A stretch of DNA of 64,000 nt from Streptomyces canus (GCF_041435015.1 NZ_CP107989.1:5890001-5954000); one strand, 5' to 3'; shown: positions 8,402 to 19,793, counted from the first letter of the stretch. Notes: generated by a model from the sequence alone, not told the origin. Translations and numbers: made by a program.

Positions 8402-8708
8402 GGGCGTCCCCTGTGGGGTTTCGAGGATTGGAGACAGGTGCCGGGCTGCGGGAATCCTTTCCCGGTTCCGTTACGACGGTCCCTACGGTTCCGTAACCTA
8501 CGGCGTCGTAAGTATGGCAGCGCGGCGCCCGGCGGCAAGAGCCCGAGAGTCTGCGCGTCCGCATGGACACCTATCCTTGGAGTCGGTCGGACAGCGCGGT
8601 CCGCTCTGATTTCTTCCCGGATGTCCGGCCCGTATGCGGCGGCTGCCGCAGGACCGCACCCCGGGTTCCCCTCCCGGACGAGCTTCAACACTGCAAGGAG
8701 CCGCACCT
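8402..8708. promoter_or_regulatory. Divergent desaturase/ppc promoter region with repeats
   Basis: No gene is seen in these 307 bp. Two direct repeats, CGGTTCCGTTA at 8463-8473 and CGGTTCCGTAA at 8486-8496, are spaced 23 bp apart. An inverted pair TTACGACG (8471-8478) and CGTCGTAA (8504-8511) overlaps them. These are good candidates for TetR-regulator binding. A TATCCT at 8572-8577 may be the -10 of ppc; this is weak. Confidence 0.5.
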
Positions 8709-11450
<2,742 letters not shown>

Positions 11451-11463
11451 GCCCATGAGCACA

Positions 11464-11503
11464 GCGGTGCCCCCGAGCCGGTCGGCTCGGGGGCACCGCT
11501 TTT
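11464..11503. terminator. Terminator between converging genes
   Basis: A perfect 16-bp stem (arms 11464-11479 and 11484-11499, loop GGTC) is followed by a short T-run. It lies between ppc and the convergent surface-protein gene. Confidence 0.9.
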
Positions 11504-11513
11504 CGGATCTGCG

Positions 11514-12218
11514 TCAGGCCCGGCGCCGCCTGACGACGAGGTAAGCGCCGGCCGCCAGCAGCGCCGCCGAGACACCCGAGAGCAGGCCGACGGGAGCGCC
11601 GTTCCCGGTCTCCGCGAGGTCACCGGTGGAGCCCTGCGCGGAAGCGGAGGCGGACGGGGAGGAAGAGGCCGACGGGGAGGCCCCGGCCTCAGCGGATTCG
11701 CTGGGATCGGCGCTGGGAGAGGCGGAGTCGCCCGACCCGGGGGTGCCGGAGGCCGACGCGGTGGGCGTGGCCGTCGTACCGCCGCCGCCTTCCTCGTCCG
11801 CGCAGTCCGTCCAGAACACCTTGTGCTTGGCGGCGCCGTTCTCGCCCTCGAAGTTCCAGAACAGCTTGTAGTGGCCGTCCGGCAGTGACAGGTCGTCCGT
11901 ACGGCCGTGGCCGTCGGTGTCCAGCGTGATCTCGCCGGACTTCACGGTCTCGCCCTTGACGTCGGCCGTCGGGGCCCAGGCCTCGATGTGCCAGTCGACT
12001 TCCTGGACGGCGTCGAAGCCGAAGGCGTCGAGGTAGAAGGTGCAGACGTGCGGCTCGTTCTTGCGGAGCTCTTCGCCCGTGGTGGCGTCGTGGATCTTCA
12101 CGGTTCCGTTGTCACCGTGAGGGGTGGCGTGGGCGACCGGTGCGACCAGAAAGGCCGCCGAAGCGACGGCGCACACGGCGCCGACGCGGGAGAGGGTACG
12201 CATGGGGCAGTAGTCCAT
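11514..12218 (-). CDS. Sortase-anchored surface protein (LAETG signal)
   Basis: This protein has 234 residues, or 229 if the ATG at 12203 is the start. The N-terminal signal peptide ends near APVAHA. A globular beta domain follows (TVKIHDATTGEELRK to KHKVFWTDC) with two conserved-looking Cys residues. A long Ser/Ala/Pro/Thr linker precedes the cell-wall sorting signal LAETG, a hydrophobic segment and RRRRA. LAxTG is the recognition sequence of class E sortases of actinobacteria, so the protein should be covalently linked to peptidoglycan. The ligand or role of the globular domain is unknown. Neither candidate start has a good Shine-Dalgarno sequence. A 10-bp-arm palindrome lies 50 bp upstream (12268-12290). 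Confidence 0.88.
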   Translation of the reverse strand: MDYCPMRTLSRVGAVCAVASAAFLVAPVAHATPHGDNGTVKIHDATTGEELRKNEPHVCTFYLDAFGFDAVQEVDWHIEAWAPTADVKGETVKSGEITLDTDGHGRTDDLSLPDGHYKLFWNFEGENGAAKHKVFWTDCADEEGGGGTTATPTASASGTPGSGDSASPSADPSESAEAGASPSASSSPSASASAQGSTGDLAETGNGAPVGLLSGVSAALLAAGAYLVVRRRRA

Positions 12219-12267
12219 CTTCGAGAGTCAAACGGGAAGATGTGGAGGGGGCGGCTCAGCTTCCACC

Positions 12268-12290
12268 GTGATTGACCTCTGGTCAATCAC
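12268..12290. promoter_or_regulatory. Perfect palindrome upstream of the surface protein
   Basis: Arms GTGATTGACC (12268-12277) and GGTCAATCAC (12281-12290) are perfectly complementary with a 3-bp spacer. The site is 50-70 bp upstream of the surface-protein start and just beyond the end of the neighbouring membrane-protein gene. It looks like an operator; it could also fold as a short hairpin. Confidence 0.6.
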
Positions 12291-12340
12291 GAACAGACAA
12301 CACTCACGTTCTCCATAGAGGCGGAGAACACCGAAAGCTG

Positions 12341-12844
12341 TCAGATGGCCACGAAAGCCGCCGTGAGCAGCGCGATCCCCGACCCCGCCAACACCCACGC
12401 GAACCGCGTCCTGCGCAGCCCGCCCGCCACGACCACCGACGCGAGCAGCAGCGCCCCGCCCATCGGCACCCAGGAATACAGCACCCCGGCCGGCCCGGAC
12501 CGTACGACATCGGCGCTGCCGGGCTTCACCACCACCGTGTAGGTCCGGCCCTTCCGCACGGCCACCGTCTTCTCGATGACGACCCGGCCCCGCGCCTGCG
12601 ACCCGTGCGACAACGGTGTGTACGGACCACTGCACACGTCCTGCGCACACCGCGCCACCTCGATCGTGCCGCGCTCCCGCCCCTTGGTCAGCATCACGTA
12701 CTGCGCGCTGCCCCAGGACGCCCACACCCCCGCGATCAGGATCAGCACCGTGACCGCCCCCATCGACGCGAACCGACCGAACCGCAGCGCGGCGACCGAG
12801 GTCCGGCGGGAGGTGAGGGCTGTGGCAGGCATGGCCGGGATCAT
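12341..12844 (-). CDS. Two-helix membrane protein of unknown function
   Basis: This 167-residue protein has two strong membrane segments (VTVLILIAGVWASWG near residue 35 and GALLLASVVVAGG followed by WVLAGSGIALLTAAFVA at the C-terminus). Between them lies an extracytoplasmic stretch of about 75 residues. It contains a Cys pair (RCAQDVCSGPY) that may form a disulfide. I do not recognise the family. A longer open frame on the same strand (12228-12884) is an out-of-phase shadow. The ATG at 12844 is used; one at 12832 is possible. Confidence 0.75.
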   Translation of the reverse strand: MIPAMPATALTSRRTSVAALRFGRFASMGAVTVLILIAGVWASWGSAQYVMLTKGRERGTIEVARCAQDVCSGPYTPLSHGSQARGRVVIEKTVAVRKGRTYTVVVKPGSADVVRSGPAGVLYSWVPMGGALLLASVVVAGGLRRTRFAWVLAGSGIALLTAAFVAI

Positions 12845-12896
12845 TGGCCATGGCCCTGCGGGTGGTCAACTCCGTCCCGGTCACCGGGCGGACAAG

Positions 12897-13499
12897 TCAG
12901 GAGTTGTACGTGCTTTGCGCCCGCTCGAGACCCTCGATCACCAGAGCCTCCACCGCGTCGGCCGCCCGGTCCACGAAGTAGTCGAGCTCCTTGCGCTCGC
13001 TCGACGAGAAGTCCTTCAGCACGAAGTCCGCGACCTGCATACGGCCCGGAGGGCGACCGATCCCGAACCGCACCCGGTGGTACTCCGCCCCGAACGCCTT
13101 CGTCATCGACTTCAGCCCGTTGTGACCGTTGTCCCCGCCGCCCAGCTTCAGCCGCAGGATGCCGTAGTCGATGTCCAGCTCGTCATGGACGGCCACGATG
13201 TTGGCGACCGGCACCTTGTAGAAGTCCTTCAGCGCGTTCACCGGACCGCCGGACAGGTTCATGAACGACATCGGCTTCGCCAGGACCACCCGCCGGTTCC
13301 CCGGCCCCGGCGGCCCGATCCGCCCCTCCACGACCTGGGCCTGCGCCTTCCCGGCCCGCTTGAAGCGGCCCCCGACCCGCTCGGCCAGCAGGTCGGCCAC
13401 CCTGAAGCCGACGTTGTGCCGATTGCCCGCGTACTCGGGCCCCGGATTGCCGAGGCCGACGATCAGCCAGGGGCCGTTGGCGGGGGTAGTCACGTCCAT
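12897..13499 (-). CDS. pth: Peptidyl-tRNA hydrolase
   Basis: This 200-residue enzyme releases tRNA from prematurely dropped peptidyl-tRNAs. Diagnostic motifs are [20 protein letters not shown] with the catalytic His, [12 protein letters not shown], and the VHDELDID acidic loop followed by [12 protein letters not shown]. The start is the ATG at 13499 with GAGGAG just upstream. The frame is open further but the extension is not conserved-looking. It lies downstream of rplY with a hairpin between them. Confidence 0.96.
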   Translation of the reverse strand: MDVTTPANGPWLIVGLGNPGPEYAGNRHNVGFRVADLLAERVGGRFKRAGKAQAQVVEGRIGPPGPGNRRVVLAKPMSFMNLSGGPVNALKDFYKVPVANIVAVHDELDIDYGILRLKLGGGDNGHNGLKSMTKAFGAEYHRVRFGIGRPPGRMQVADFVLKDFSSSERKELDYFVDRAADAVEALVIEGLERAQSTYNS

Positions 13500-13519
13500 C
13501 TCTCCTCTGCACATGCCGC

Positions 13520-13550
13520 AGCCGCCGCCCCCTGGACAGGGGCGACGGCT
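13520..13550 (-). terminator. Hairpin between rplY and pth
   Basis: Twelve-base arms at 13520-13531 and 13539-13550 pair with one mismatch around a 7-base loop. It may terminate or attenuate rplY transcription, or protect the 3' end, before pth. Confidence 0.55.
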
Positions 13551-13623
13551 GGAGCGTATATCGCTACCGCGGTGCCGCGGCGCCGGGGAAGCGGCGGCAC
13601 GACAGCTACGGCCGGACCGTCGG

Positions 13624-14217
13624 TCAGGCCTCGGCGGCCTCGTCGCCCTCGGCGGCCTCGCCCTCGGACTCCTCGGCCTGCGCGGCCAGGACCTGCAGGA
13701 CGACGGTGTCACCGTCGACGGCCAGCGTGGTGCCCTTCGGCAGGGTGATGTCCTTGGCCAGGACGGAGTCGCCGGCGGCCAGGCCCTCGACGGAGACGGT
13801 GACCGACTCGGGGATGTGCGTGGCCTCGGCCTCGACCGGAAGCGCGTTCAGGACGTGCTCCAGCAGGAAGCCGCCCGGGGCCAGCTCGCCCTCGGTGTGG
13901 ACGTAGATCTCGACGTTGACCTGCTCGCCGCGCTTGACCAGCTGGAGGTCGACGTGCTCGAGGTAGCCCTTGATCGGGTCACGCTGCACGGACTTCGGGA
14001 TCGCCAGCTCGTTGGTCTTGCCGTCGATGTCCAGGGCGATCAGGACGTTCGACGTACGCAGCGCGAGCAGCAGCTCGTGGCCCGGGAGGGTCAGGTGGAT
14101 CGGGTCGGAACCGCGACCGTACAGAACACCGGGAACCTTGTTGTCACGGCGGATACGGCGGGCGGCACCCTTGCCGAACTCGGAACGGGTCTCGGCGACG
14201 ATCTTGACCTCGGACAT
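13624..14217 (-). CDS. rplY: Ribosomal protein bL25, long (Ctc/TL5) form
   Basis: This 197-residue protein binds 5S rRNA in the large subunit. The N-terminal L25 domain ([29 protein letters not shown]) is followed by the Ctc/TL5 C-terminal domain ([19 protein letters not shown]). An acidic Ala/Glu tail ends the protein. The start is the ATG at 14217, with GAGGAG 8-9 bp upstream, in preference to the extra Met at 14226. The order prs, rplY, pth on one strand is typical of Gram-positive bacteria. General stress control of ctc is known in Bacillus; no such promoter is identified here. Confidence 0.95.
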   Translation of the reverse strand: MSEVKIVAETRSEFGKGAARRIRRDNKVPGVLYGRGSDPIHLTLPGHELLLALRTSNVLIALDIDGKTNELAIPKSVQRDPIKGYLEHVDLQLVKRGEQVNVEIYVHTEGELAPGGFLLEHVLNALPVEAEATHIPESVTVSVEGLAAGDSVLAKDITLPKGTTLAVDGDTVVLQVLAAQAEESEGEAAEGDEAAEA

Positions 14218-14321
14218 GCGGATCACTCCTCGTGGAAACAGCGGCGGACGTGGTCACCCGGCCACGAACGGCCTGCTACGAAGAGCGCGTCGATAACGGA
14301 CCGCCGACACCTGCGCGAACA

Positions 14322-14379
14322 GGTACGGCCTCCCTCGCCGAGCAACTGGAGCAGTCTACTCGGAGAGGGAGGCCGTACC
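14322..14379 (-). terminator. Hairpin in the prs-rplY gap
   Basis: Fifteen-base perfect arms lie at 14322-14336 and 14365-14379 around a 28-base loop that can itself pair in part. It sits in the 185-bp gap between prs and rplY. There is no U-tract, so it may be a terminator, a processing site or a leader structure for rplY. Confidence 0.6.
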
Positions 14380-14402
14380 CAAAAGGATCTTCTGCAGAAC
14401 CC

Positions 14403-15383
14403 TTACTGCTCGTCGAAGAGGCTCGTCACCGAACCGTCCTCGAACACCTCGCGCACCGCGCTCGCGATCGTCGGCGCGATCGACAGGACCGTCATCTTGT
14501 CCAGGTCCCGGCCCAGCTCACCCGGCGTCGGCAGGGTGTTCGTGAACACGAACTCGCTCACCCGGGAGTTCTTCAGCCGGTCCGCGGCCGGCCCGGACAG
14601 CACACCGTGCGTGGCCGTCACGATGACGTCCTCCGCGCCGTGCGCGAACAGCGCGTCCGCGGCGGCGCAGATCGTGCCGCCCGTGTCGATCATGTCGTCG
14701 ACCAGGACACACACCCGGCCCTTGACCTCGCCCACGACCTCGTGGACGGTCACCTGGTTCGCCACGTCCTTGTCACGCCGCTTGTGCACGATCGCCAGCG
14801 GCGCACCCAGCCGGTCGCACCAGCGGTCCGCGACCCGCACCCGGCCCGCGTCCGGGGACACGACCGTCAGCTTGTCCCGGTCGACCTTCCGGCCCACGTA
14901 GTCCGCGAGCAGCGGAAGGGCGAAGAGGTGGTCGACCGGCCCGTCGAAGAAGCCCTGGATCTGGTCCGTGTGCAGATCGACGGTGAGGAGGCGGTCCGCA
15001 CCCGCCGTCTTCATCAGGTCCGCGATCAGCCGCGCCGAGATCGGTTCACGGCCGCGGTGCTTCTTGTCCTGCCGCGCATAGCCGTAGAACGGCACGATGA
15101 CCGTGATGGAGCGGGCCGACGCACGCTTCAGCGCGTCGATCATGATCAGCTGCTCCATGATCCACTGGTTGATCGGAGCCGTGTGACTCTGGATCACGAA
15201 GCAGTCCGCACCGCGTGCCGACTCCTGGTAGCGGACGTAGATCTCGCCGTTCGCGAAGTCGAAGGCCTTGGTCGGGACGACCCCGACACCCAGCTGCTGG
15301 GCGACCTCCTCGGCAAGCTCGGGGTGGGCGCGGCCGGAGAAGAACATCATCTTCTTCTCGCCGGTCGTCTTGATCCCGGTCAC
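14403..15383 (-). CDS. prs: Ribose-phosphate pyrophosphokinase
   Basis: This 326-residue enzyme makes PRPP from ribose-5-phosphate and ATP for nucleotide, His and Trp synthesis. Clear motifs are FANGEIYVRYQES, the flexible-loop region YARQDKKHRGREPISA, VDLHTDQIQGFF, VVSPDAGRVRVA, and the PRPP-binding VLVDDMIDTGGT. The start is the GTG at 15383, with GAGGAGACAGCT upstream; the next Met is only at residue 12. It lies 75 bp downstream of glmU on the same strand, as in many Gram-positives, suggesting one transcript. Confidence 0.96.
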   Translation of the reverse strand: MTGIKTTGEKKMMFFSGRAHPELAEEVAQQLGVGVVPTKAFDFANGEIYVRYQESARGADCFVIQSHTAPINQWIMEQLIMIDALKRASARSITVIVPFYGYARQDKKHRGREPISARLIADLMKTAGADRLLTVDLHTDQIQGFFDGPVDHLFALPLLADYVGRKVDRDKLTVVSPDAGRVRVADRWCDRLGAPLAIVHKRRDKDVANQVTVHEVVGEVKGRVCVLVDDMIDTGGTICAAADALFAHGAEDVIVTATHGVLSGPAADRLKNSRVSEFVFTNTLPTPGELGRDLDKMTVLSIAPTIASAVREVFEDGSVTSLFDEQ

Positions 15384-15458
15384 AGCTGTCTCCTCAGAGG
15401 TGTTTCAACTGGGTGTGCAGTTATCACGGTACGACGACTTCGGCGCACCTGTTTCCGG

Positions 15459-16907
15459 TCAGTCCTCGCTCGCGCCCTCCCGGGAAGCCGCCTCGGCAGC
15501 CTTCGCCGCCGCGCTCCCCGGACGCTTCCGGGCCACCCAGCCCTCGATATTCCGTTGCTGGCCACGGGCCACGGCCAGCGAACCGGGCGGCACATCCTTC
15601 GTGATCACCGACCCTGCGGCGGTGTACGCGCCGTCCCCGACCGTGACAGGCGCCACAAACATGTTGTCCGAACCCGTGCGGCAGTGCGACCCGACCGTCG
15701 TGTGGTGCTTGTCCTGACCGTCGTAGTTCACGAACACGCTCGCGGCACCGATGTTCGTGTACTCGCCGATCGTCGCGTCACCGACATAGGAGAGATGCGG
15801 GACCTTCGTCCCCTCCCCGATGCTCGCGTTCTTCGTCTCGACGTACGTCCCGATCTTGCCCTTCGCGCCCAGCCGGGTGCCGGGGCGGAGATAGGCGAAC
15901 GGTCCCACGCTCGCGTGGTCGCCGATGTGGGCGCTGTCGGCGACGGTGTTGTCGACGCGTGCCCCCGCTCCGACGTGCGTGTCCGTGAGGCGGCTGTGGG
16001 GACCCACCTCGGCGCCCTCGCCGAGGTGCGTGGAGCCGTGCAGCTGCGTGCCCGGGTGGACGACGGAGTCCTGGCCGAAGGTGACGCCGACGTCGACCCA
16101 GGTGCTGGCAGGGTCGACGACCGTGACGCCGGAGAGCATGGCGCGGGTCAGCAGCCGGTCGTTGAGGATCCGCCGTGCCTCGGAGAGCTGCACACGGTTG
16201 TTGATCCCGGCGATCTCACGGTGATCGACGGCGACGGAAGCGCCGACGCGGTGCCCGGCCTCCCGGAGGATCCCGAGAACGTCGGTGAGGTACTCCTCGC
16301 CCTGGGAGTTGTCGGTCCGCACCTTGCCCAGCGCGTCGGCGAGGAGCTGCCCTTCGAAGGCGAAGACGCCCGAGTTGATCTCGCGGACGGCCCGCTGCGC
16401 CTCGGAGGCGTCCTTGTGCTCGACGATCCCGGTCACCGCACCGGACACCGCGTCCCGCACGATCCGCCCGTACCCGGTCGCGTCCGGCACCTCGGCGGTC
16501 AGCACGGTGACCGCGTTCCCGTCCGTGGAGTGCGTGGCGGCAAGGGCGTTGAGGGTCTCGCCGGTCAGCAGGGGGGTGTCCCCGCACACGACGACGACGG
16601 TCCCGTCGACACGGCCGCCGAGCTCCTCCAGCGCCATCCGTACGGCGTGCCCCGTGCCGTTCTGCTGCGCCTGCACGGCCGTCCGTACGTCGGCGTCGGT
16701 GTCGGCGAGATGAGCGGTGACCTGCTCCCGGGCGTGCCCCACGACCACGACGAGGTTCTCGGGGTCCAACTCGCGGGCGGCGGCGAGCACATGCCCGACG
16801 AGGCTGCGGCCACAGATCTCGTGCAGGACCTTGGGTGTGGCCGACTTCATACGGGTGCCCTCACCCGCTGCGAGAACGACGACGGCTGCCGGGCGAATGG
16901 CGCTCAC
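15459..16907 (-). CDS. glmU: Bifunctional GlmU (GlcNAc-1-P uridylyl/acetyltransferase)
   Basis: This 482-residue enzyme makes UDP-GlcNAc for peptidoglycan. The N-terminal pyrophosphorylase domain has the LAAGEGTRMKSATPK loop (residues 13-27), the QNGTGHAV motif and the GDTPLL metal site. The C-terminal half is a left-handed beta-helix of hexapeptide repeats (DTHVGAGARVDNTVADSAHI; then YVGDATIGEYTNIGA). The C-terminus RKRPGSAAAKAAEAASREGASED is a longer tail than in E. coli, common in actinobacteria. The start is the GTG at 16907. Confidence 0.97.
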   Translation of the reverse strand: MSAIRPAAVVVLAAGEGTRMKSATPKVLHEICGRSLVGHVLAAARELDPENLVVVVGHAREQVTAHLADTDADVRTAVQAQQNGTGHAVRMALEELGGRVDGTVVVVCGDTPLLTGETLNALAATHSTDGNAVTVLTAEVPDATGYGRIVRDAVSGAVTGIVEHKDASEAQRAVREINSGVFAFEGQLLADALGKVRTDNSQGEEYLTDVLGILREAGHRVGASVAVDHREIAGINNRVQLSEARRILNDRLLTRAMLSGVTVVDPASTWVDVGVTFGQDSVVHPGTQLHGSTHLGEGAEVGPHSRLTDTHVGAGARVDNTVADSAHIGDHASVGPFAYLRPGTRLGAKGKIGTYVETKNASIGEGTKVPHLSYVGDATIGEYTNIGAASVFVNYDGQDKHHTTVGSHCRTGSDNMFVAPVTVGDGAYTAAGSVITKDVPPGSLAVARGQQRNIEGWVARKRPGSAAAKAAEAASREGASED

Positions 16908-16983
16908 GGGATGCCCTTCGGCTGTGGAGGGGGTGGGGTGACATCCGCAGGATACCGGGGCGTTTCTCGGGGGACATGAGAGT

Positions 16984-17009
16984 GGGCCCTGACAGTGCTG
17001 TCAGGGCCC
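16984..17009 (-). terminator. Terminator after tRNA-Gln
   Basis: Perfect 11-bp arms GGGCCCTGACA (16984-16994) and TGTCAGGGCCC (16999-17009) with a GTGC loop lie just beyond the 3' end of the tRNA gene and before glmU. Confidence 0.85.
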
Positions 17010-17022
17010 GACCAGGGTGCGG

Positions 17023-17094
17023 CTCCCCCGCCAGGACTCGAACCCGGACAGATGGCACCAAAAGCCACAGTGCTGCCAATTACACCACGGGGGA
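17023..17094 (-). tRNA. tRNA-Gln (anticodon TTG)
   Basis: The minus strand reads as a complete 72-nt tRNA. The 7-bp acceptor stem is TCCCCCG with CGGGGGA and discriminator G. The T-loop is GGTTCGAGTCC, and the anticodon loop is CTTTTGGT with anticodon TTG. The CCA end is not encoded. It is the nearest gene to the disrupted ORF on the same strand. Confidence 0.96.
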
Positions 17095-17117
17095 ACAATT
17101 TCGGCTAAACCAGACAT

Positions 17118-17833
17118 TCAGTCAGGCTGCCGAGTGGCGGCTCCTACTATGCCGTACCAGGTGCCCTCCATGCGACGGTACAGATCGGCGCTCTGCCGGA
17201 CGTACATCACGAGGCAGCCGTGATAGGTGTCTCCGGTGTTCTTGCGAACCGTCCGGGGGTTGTGCCGTTTCAGAGTTGCTCTGCTGAATGCTGACGTGTC
17301 GACACCGGCGACGTCGGCCCAGAGCCTCTCGGCGGCCTCCGTGTCTGCGGTCTCGTGAATGCTGACGCGCAAGGTCAGGCGCTCCCGTTGCACTCCCAGG
17401 AGCTCGCGGTCCGTCAGTTCGCCGACGGCCGCTTCTGCGGCTGCCTTGGTCGCTTGACGCTCTTGGTCGTCTTCCGGTGTTCACTTGGGCTCCGGGGTCG
17501 GCAGATCCCGCACCCGAAGCGACACCGAGCTGAGCACCCCAGCTCCGTCTGGATCCGGCCGTACGTCCAGCCCGGCGTCCGTAGTTCTCGCGCCCTCTTG
17601 CGTAGATCGTCCTTCGCTCGCGGCCGTTTCGTCCATTCCGGAGGCGGCTCACTCTCGACGAGGCGCTGAAGAGCGACCGCCTGCCCGCGCAGACTCTCGA
17701 AGTCCGCGTACGTGTCATGTGGATGTGCCATACGCGTACCATCCGGCCGGAATCCGATCTTCCGGCCTCGAACGGTGAGCGATTCAGCAGTTCGAGGGAT
17801 ATCGGGTGGTTTCGTGGTCGATCGGTCACTCAA
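17118..17833 (-). pseudogene. Broken HTH-type protein (possible mobile-element relic)
   Basis: Two open pieces on one strand rejoin into one degraded gene. The N-terminal piece (17414-17833) has KRARELRTPGWTYGRIQTEL followed by GCS. Shifting the frame by one base near 17528 continues as SVSLRVRDLPTPEPK, then a TGA at 17481-17483. The same frame then gives QERQATKAAAEAAVGELTDR, and joins without further shift to the piece at 17118-17393 (LTLRVSIHETADTEAAERLW, RKNTGDTYHGCLV). Intact members of this common actinobacterial family, as I recall them, carry about 50 more residues (the LYWAEGTK region) between GELTDREL and LLGV, so that part is deleted. The family's function is unknown; it resembles HTH proteins with a homing-endonuclease-like C-terminus. 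One frameshift, one stop and one deletion make it a pseudogene. Confidence 0.8.
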
Positions 17834-17898
17834 GGTGGTGTAGGCCAGTCGTCGAAATGCACCGGAAAACCTCCCACCGCCGAACGTAGGCTGGAGGC

Positions 17899-19206
17899 AT
17901 GACCACGACGGGGGAAGACTTCACCGCGGCCCAGACGGGGCCGTGGTGGTGGGCACGGTGGCGCAGTGCGGTACTGGACGTGGGCCTGGCGTCGGCGTCC
18001 GCGGTGGAGTGTGCGTTCGAGGGGATCCGGTTCGCGGAGGACGCCGGGATCCCGATGGCCGCGGGGATCGTGTTCGGTGTGCTGGCGGGGTCCGTGCTGG
18101 TCGTCCGGCGCAAGTGGCCGATCGCCGTCGTGCTCGTCTCGATCGCCATCACGCCCGCCCAGATGGGCTACCTCATGGGCATCGTCGGCCTGTACACGCT
18201 CGCCGCGTCCGAGCTGCCGCGCCGGATCATCGGCTCGCTCGCGGGAATGTCACTGGTCGGGATGCTGATCGTGATGTTCGTGCGGGTACGCCAGGACATG
18301 GCGCACGGCGAACTGGACCTGGGGGACTGGTTCGTCCCCTTCGCGTCGATCACCACGGCCATCGGCATGACCGCGCCGCCGCTGCTGCTCGGGCTGTACG
18401 TGGGCGCTCGGCGCCGGCTCATGGAGAGCCTGCGGGAGCGGGCCGACGATCTGGAGCGGGAGCTTCAGTTGCTCGCCGAGCGGGCCGAGGAGCGGGCCGA
18501 GTGGGCGCGGGGCGAGGAGCGGACCCGTATCGCCCGCGAGATGCATGACGTCGTGGCGCACCGGGTGAGCCTGATGGTGGTGCACGCGGCCGCGCTTCAG
18601 GCCGTCGCCCGGAAGGATCCCGAGAAGGCCGTCAAGAACGCCGCGCTGGTGGGGGACATGGGACGGCAGGCGCTCACCGAGCTGCGGGAGATGCTCGGGG
18701 TGCTGCGCAGTGGGGACGGATTCGGGCGGCAGGAGCGGGCCGCGGTGCCACTCGTCGCGGTGGGGATGGCGGCGGCCGTGGCGGCCTCCCGGGCGGTGGA
18801 CGAGGCCGACGGGCCCTGCCTGGACGATCTGGAGACGTTGATCGGACAGTCGGCCGCGGCGGGGATGGCCGTGGATCTGTCGGTGGAGGGCGACGTGCGG
18901 TCGTATGCCGCGCAGATCGAGCAGACGGCGTTCCGGGTGGTCCAGGAGGCTCTGACGAACGTCCACAAGCACGCCGCGGGCGCGAAGACGCACGTACGGC
19001 TGGCGCACCGGGCGTCGGAGATCGCGATGCAGGTGGAGAACGAACCGGCGCCGGAGGTGCCGTCGCTCGGGTCGGCGCGGCTGCCGTCGGGGGGCAACGG
19101 CCTGGTGGGGATGAAGGAGCGGGTCTCCGCGTTGGGCGGGGTGTTCGTGTCGGGGCCGACGGAGGCGGGCGGTTTCCGGGTGTCGGCGGTGATTCCGGCG
19201 GCGTGA
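17899..19206 (+). CDS. Orphan NarL-type sensor histidine kinase
   Basis: This 435-residue kinase has four or five membrane segments in the first 170 residues, then a coiled linker. The HisKA_3 dimerisation helix carries the phospho-acceptor His in REMHDVVAHRVSLMVVHA (about residue 216). An HATPase domain follows with VVQEALTNVHKHA (N box) and GNGLVGMKERV (G box). Such kinases normally pair with LuxR-type regulators, but none is adjacent; the orphan regulator at 3941-4708 is one candidate in the window, which is speculation. TAGGCT at 17887-17892 ends exactly 6 bp before the ATG, so a leaderless transcript is likely. Confidence 0.92.
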   Translation: MTTTGEDFTAAQTGPWWWARWRSAVLDVGLASASAVECAFEGIRFAEDAGIPMAAGIVFGVLAGSVLVVRRKWPIAVVLVSIAITPAQMGYLMGIVGLYTLAASELPRRIIGSLAGMSLVGMLIVMFVRVRQDMAHGELDLGDWFVPFASITTAIGMTAPPLLLGLYVGARRRLMESLRERADDLERELQLLAERAEERAEWARGEERTRIAREMHDVVAHRVSLMVVHAAALQAVARKDPEKAVKNAALVGDMGRQALTELREMLGVLRSGDGFGRQERAAVPLVAVGMAAAVAASRAVDEADGPCLDDLETLIGQSAAAGMAVDLSVEGDVRSYAAQIEQTAFRVVQEALTNVHKHAAGAKTHVRLAHRASEIAMQVENEPAPEVPSLGSARLPSGGNGLVGMKERVSALGGVFVSGPTEAGGFRVSAVIPAA

Positions 19207-19298
19207 CCGTCGTGGGGATGCAGGGGATGCACGGGATGCACGGGATGTAGGGGGCAGGGACGTGCAGACGTGGGCCTCTGGACCCCCGGGGGTGGGGC
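19207..19298. repeat. Short GGGATGCA-type repeats
   Basis: Just after the kinase stop, about four imperfect copies of a 9-10-bp unit (GGGATGCAC and variants) lie in tandem between 19214 and 19252. No gene is seen. The stretch separates the kinase from the convergent SUKH-3 gene. Confidence 0.5.
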
Positions 19299-19793
19299 TC
19301 AGCCCGCGATGAGCCGGGTCGGTTCGATGCCCGAGACGAGGCCGGCGAGGGCCTGGTCGATGTCGGGGCCGAGGTACCAGTCGCCGGTGTGGTCGAGGAC
19401 GTAGACACGGCCCTCGGTGTCGATGCAGAGGATGGCCTGGGAGTCGGTCTCGGCGCCGAGCGGGCAGACCTCGCTGCCGAGGGCGCGGCCGAGGTCGGCG
19501 AGGGTGCGGGCCATGTGGAGACCGTGCAGCGGGTCGAGGTGGAGGTGGACGGGGGCGACCTGGCGGCCGGTGCCGGTGGGGGTCAGGTGCAGTCCGCCGA
19601 ACTCGGCCCAGGCCTCGACCGCGGCCGGGAACACCGCGTGCCGGTGTCCGGCCGGTGAGGTGTGTTCGCGCAGGGCGTCGGCCCAGAACTCGGCCTGCTT
19701 TATGTCCCAGCGTCCGGGCTGCCAGCCGGCGGCGCGCAGAACGGCGTCGACGGGGACGGGGAAACGGGTGGTGCCGGTGCGGTCGGGGTGCAT
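19299..19793 (-). CDS. SUKH-3 family immunity-type protein
   Basis: This 164-residue cytoplasmic protein matches the SUKH-3 family. Seen features are RFPVPVDAVLRAAGWQPGR, the AVEAWAEFGGLHL strand-helix, HLHLDPLHG, and a C-terminal ILCIDTEGRVYVLDHTGDWYLG strand pair. SUKH-superfamily proteins are known mostly as immunity proteins for nucleic-acid-targeting toxins. It lies 92 bp downstream of a YwqJ-type deaminase on the same strand, the classic toxin-immunity pairing. No signal peptide. Binding of that deaminase is inferred, not shown. The start is the ATG at 19793 with a modest GAAGGG upstream. Confidence 0.85.
   Translation of the reverse strand: MHPDRTGTTRFPVPVDAVLRAAGWQPGRWDIKQAEFWADALREHTSPAGHRHAVFPAAVEAWAEFGGLHLTPTGTGRQVAPVHLHLDPLHGLHMARTLADLGRALGSEVCPLGAETDSQAILCIDTEGRVYVLDHTGDWYLGPDIDQALAGLVSGIEPTRLIAG

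Noticed and set aside
12228..12884. A 218-codon minus-strand frame overlapping the membrane protein
   Set aside because: It is one frame off the 167-residue membrane protein, lacks hydrophobic segments and overlaps the palindrome and promoter.
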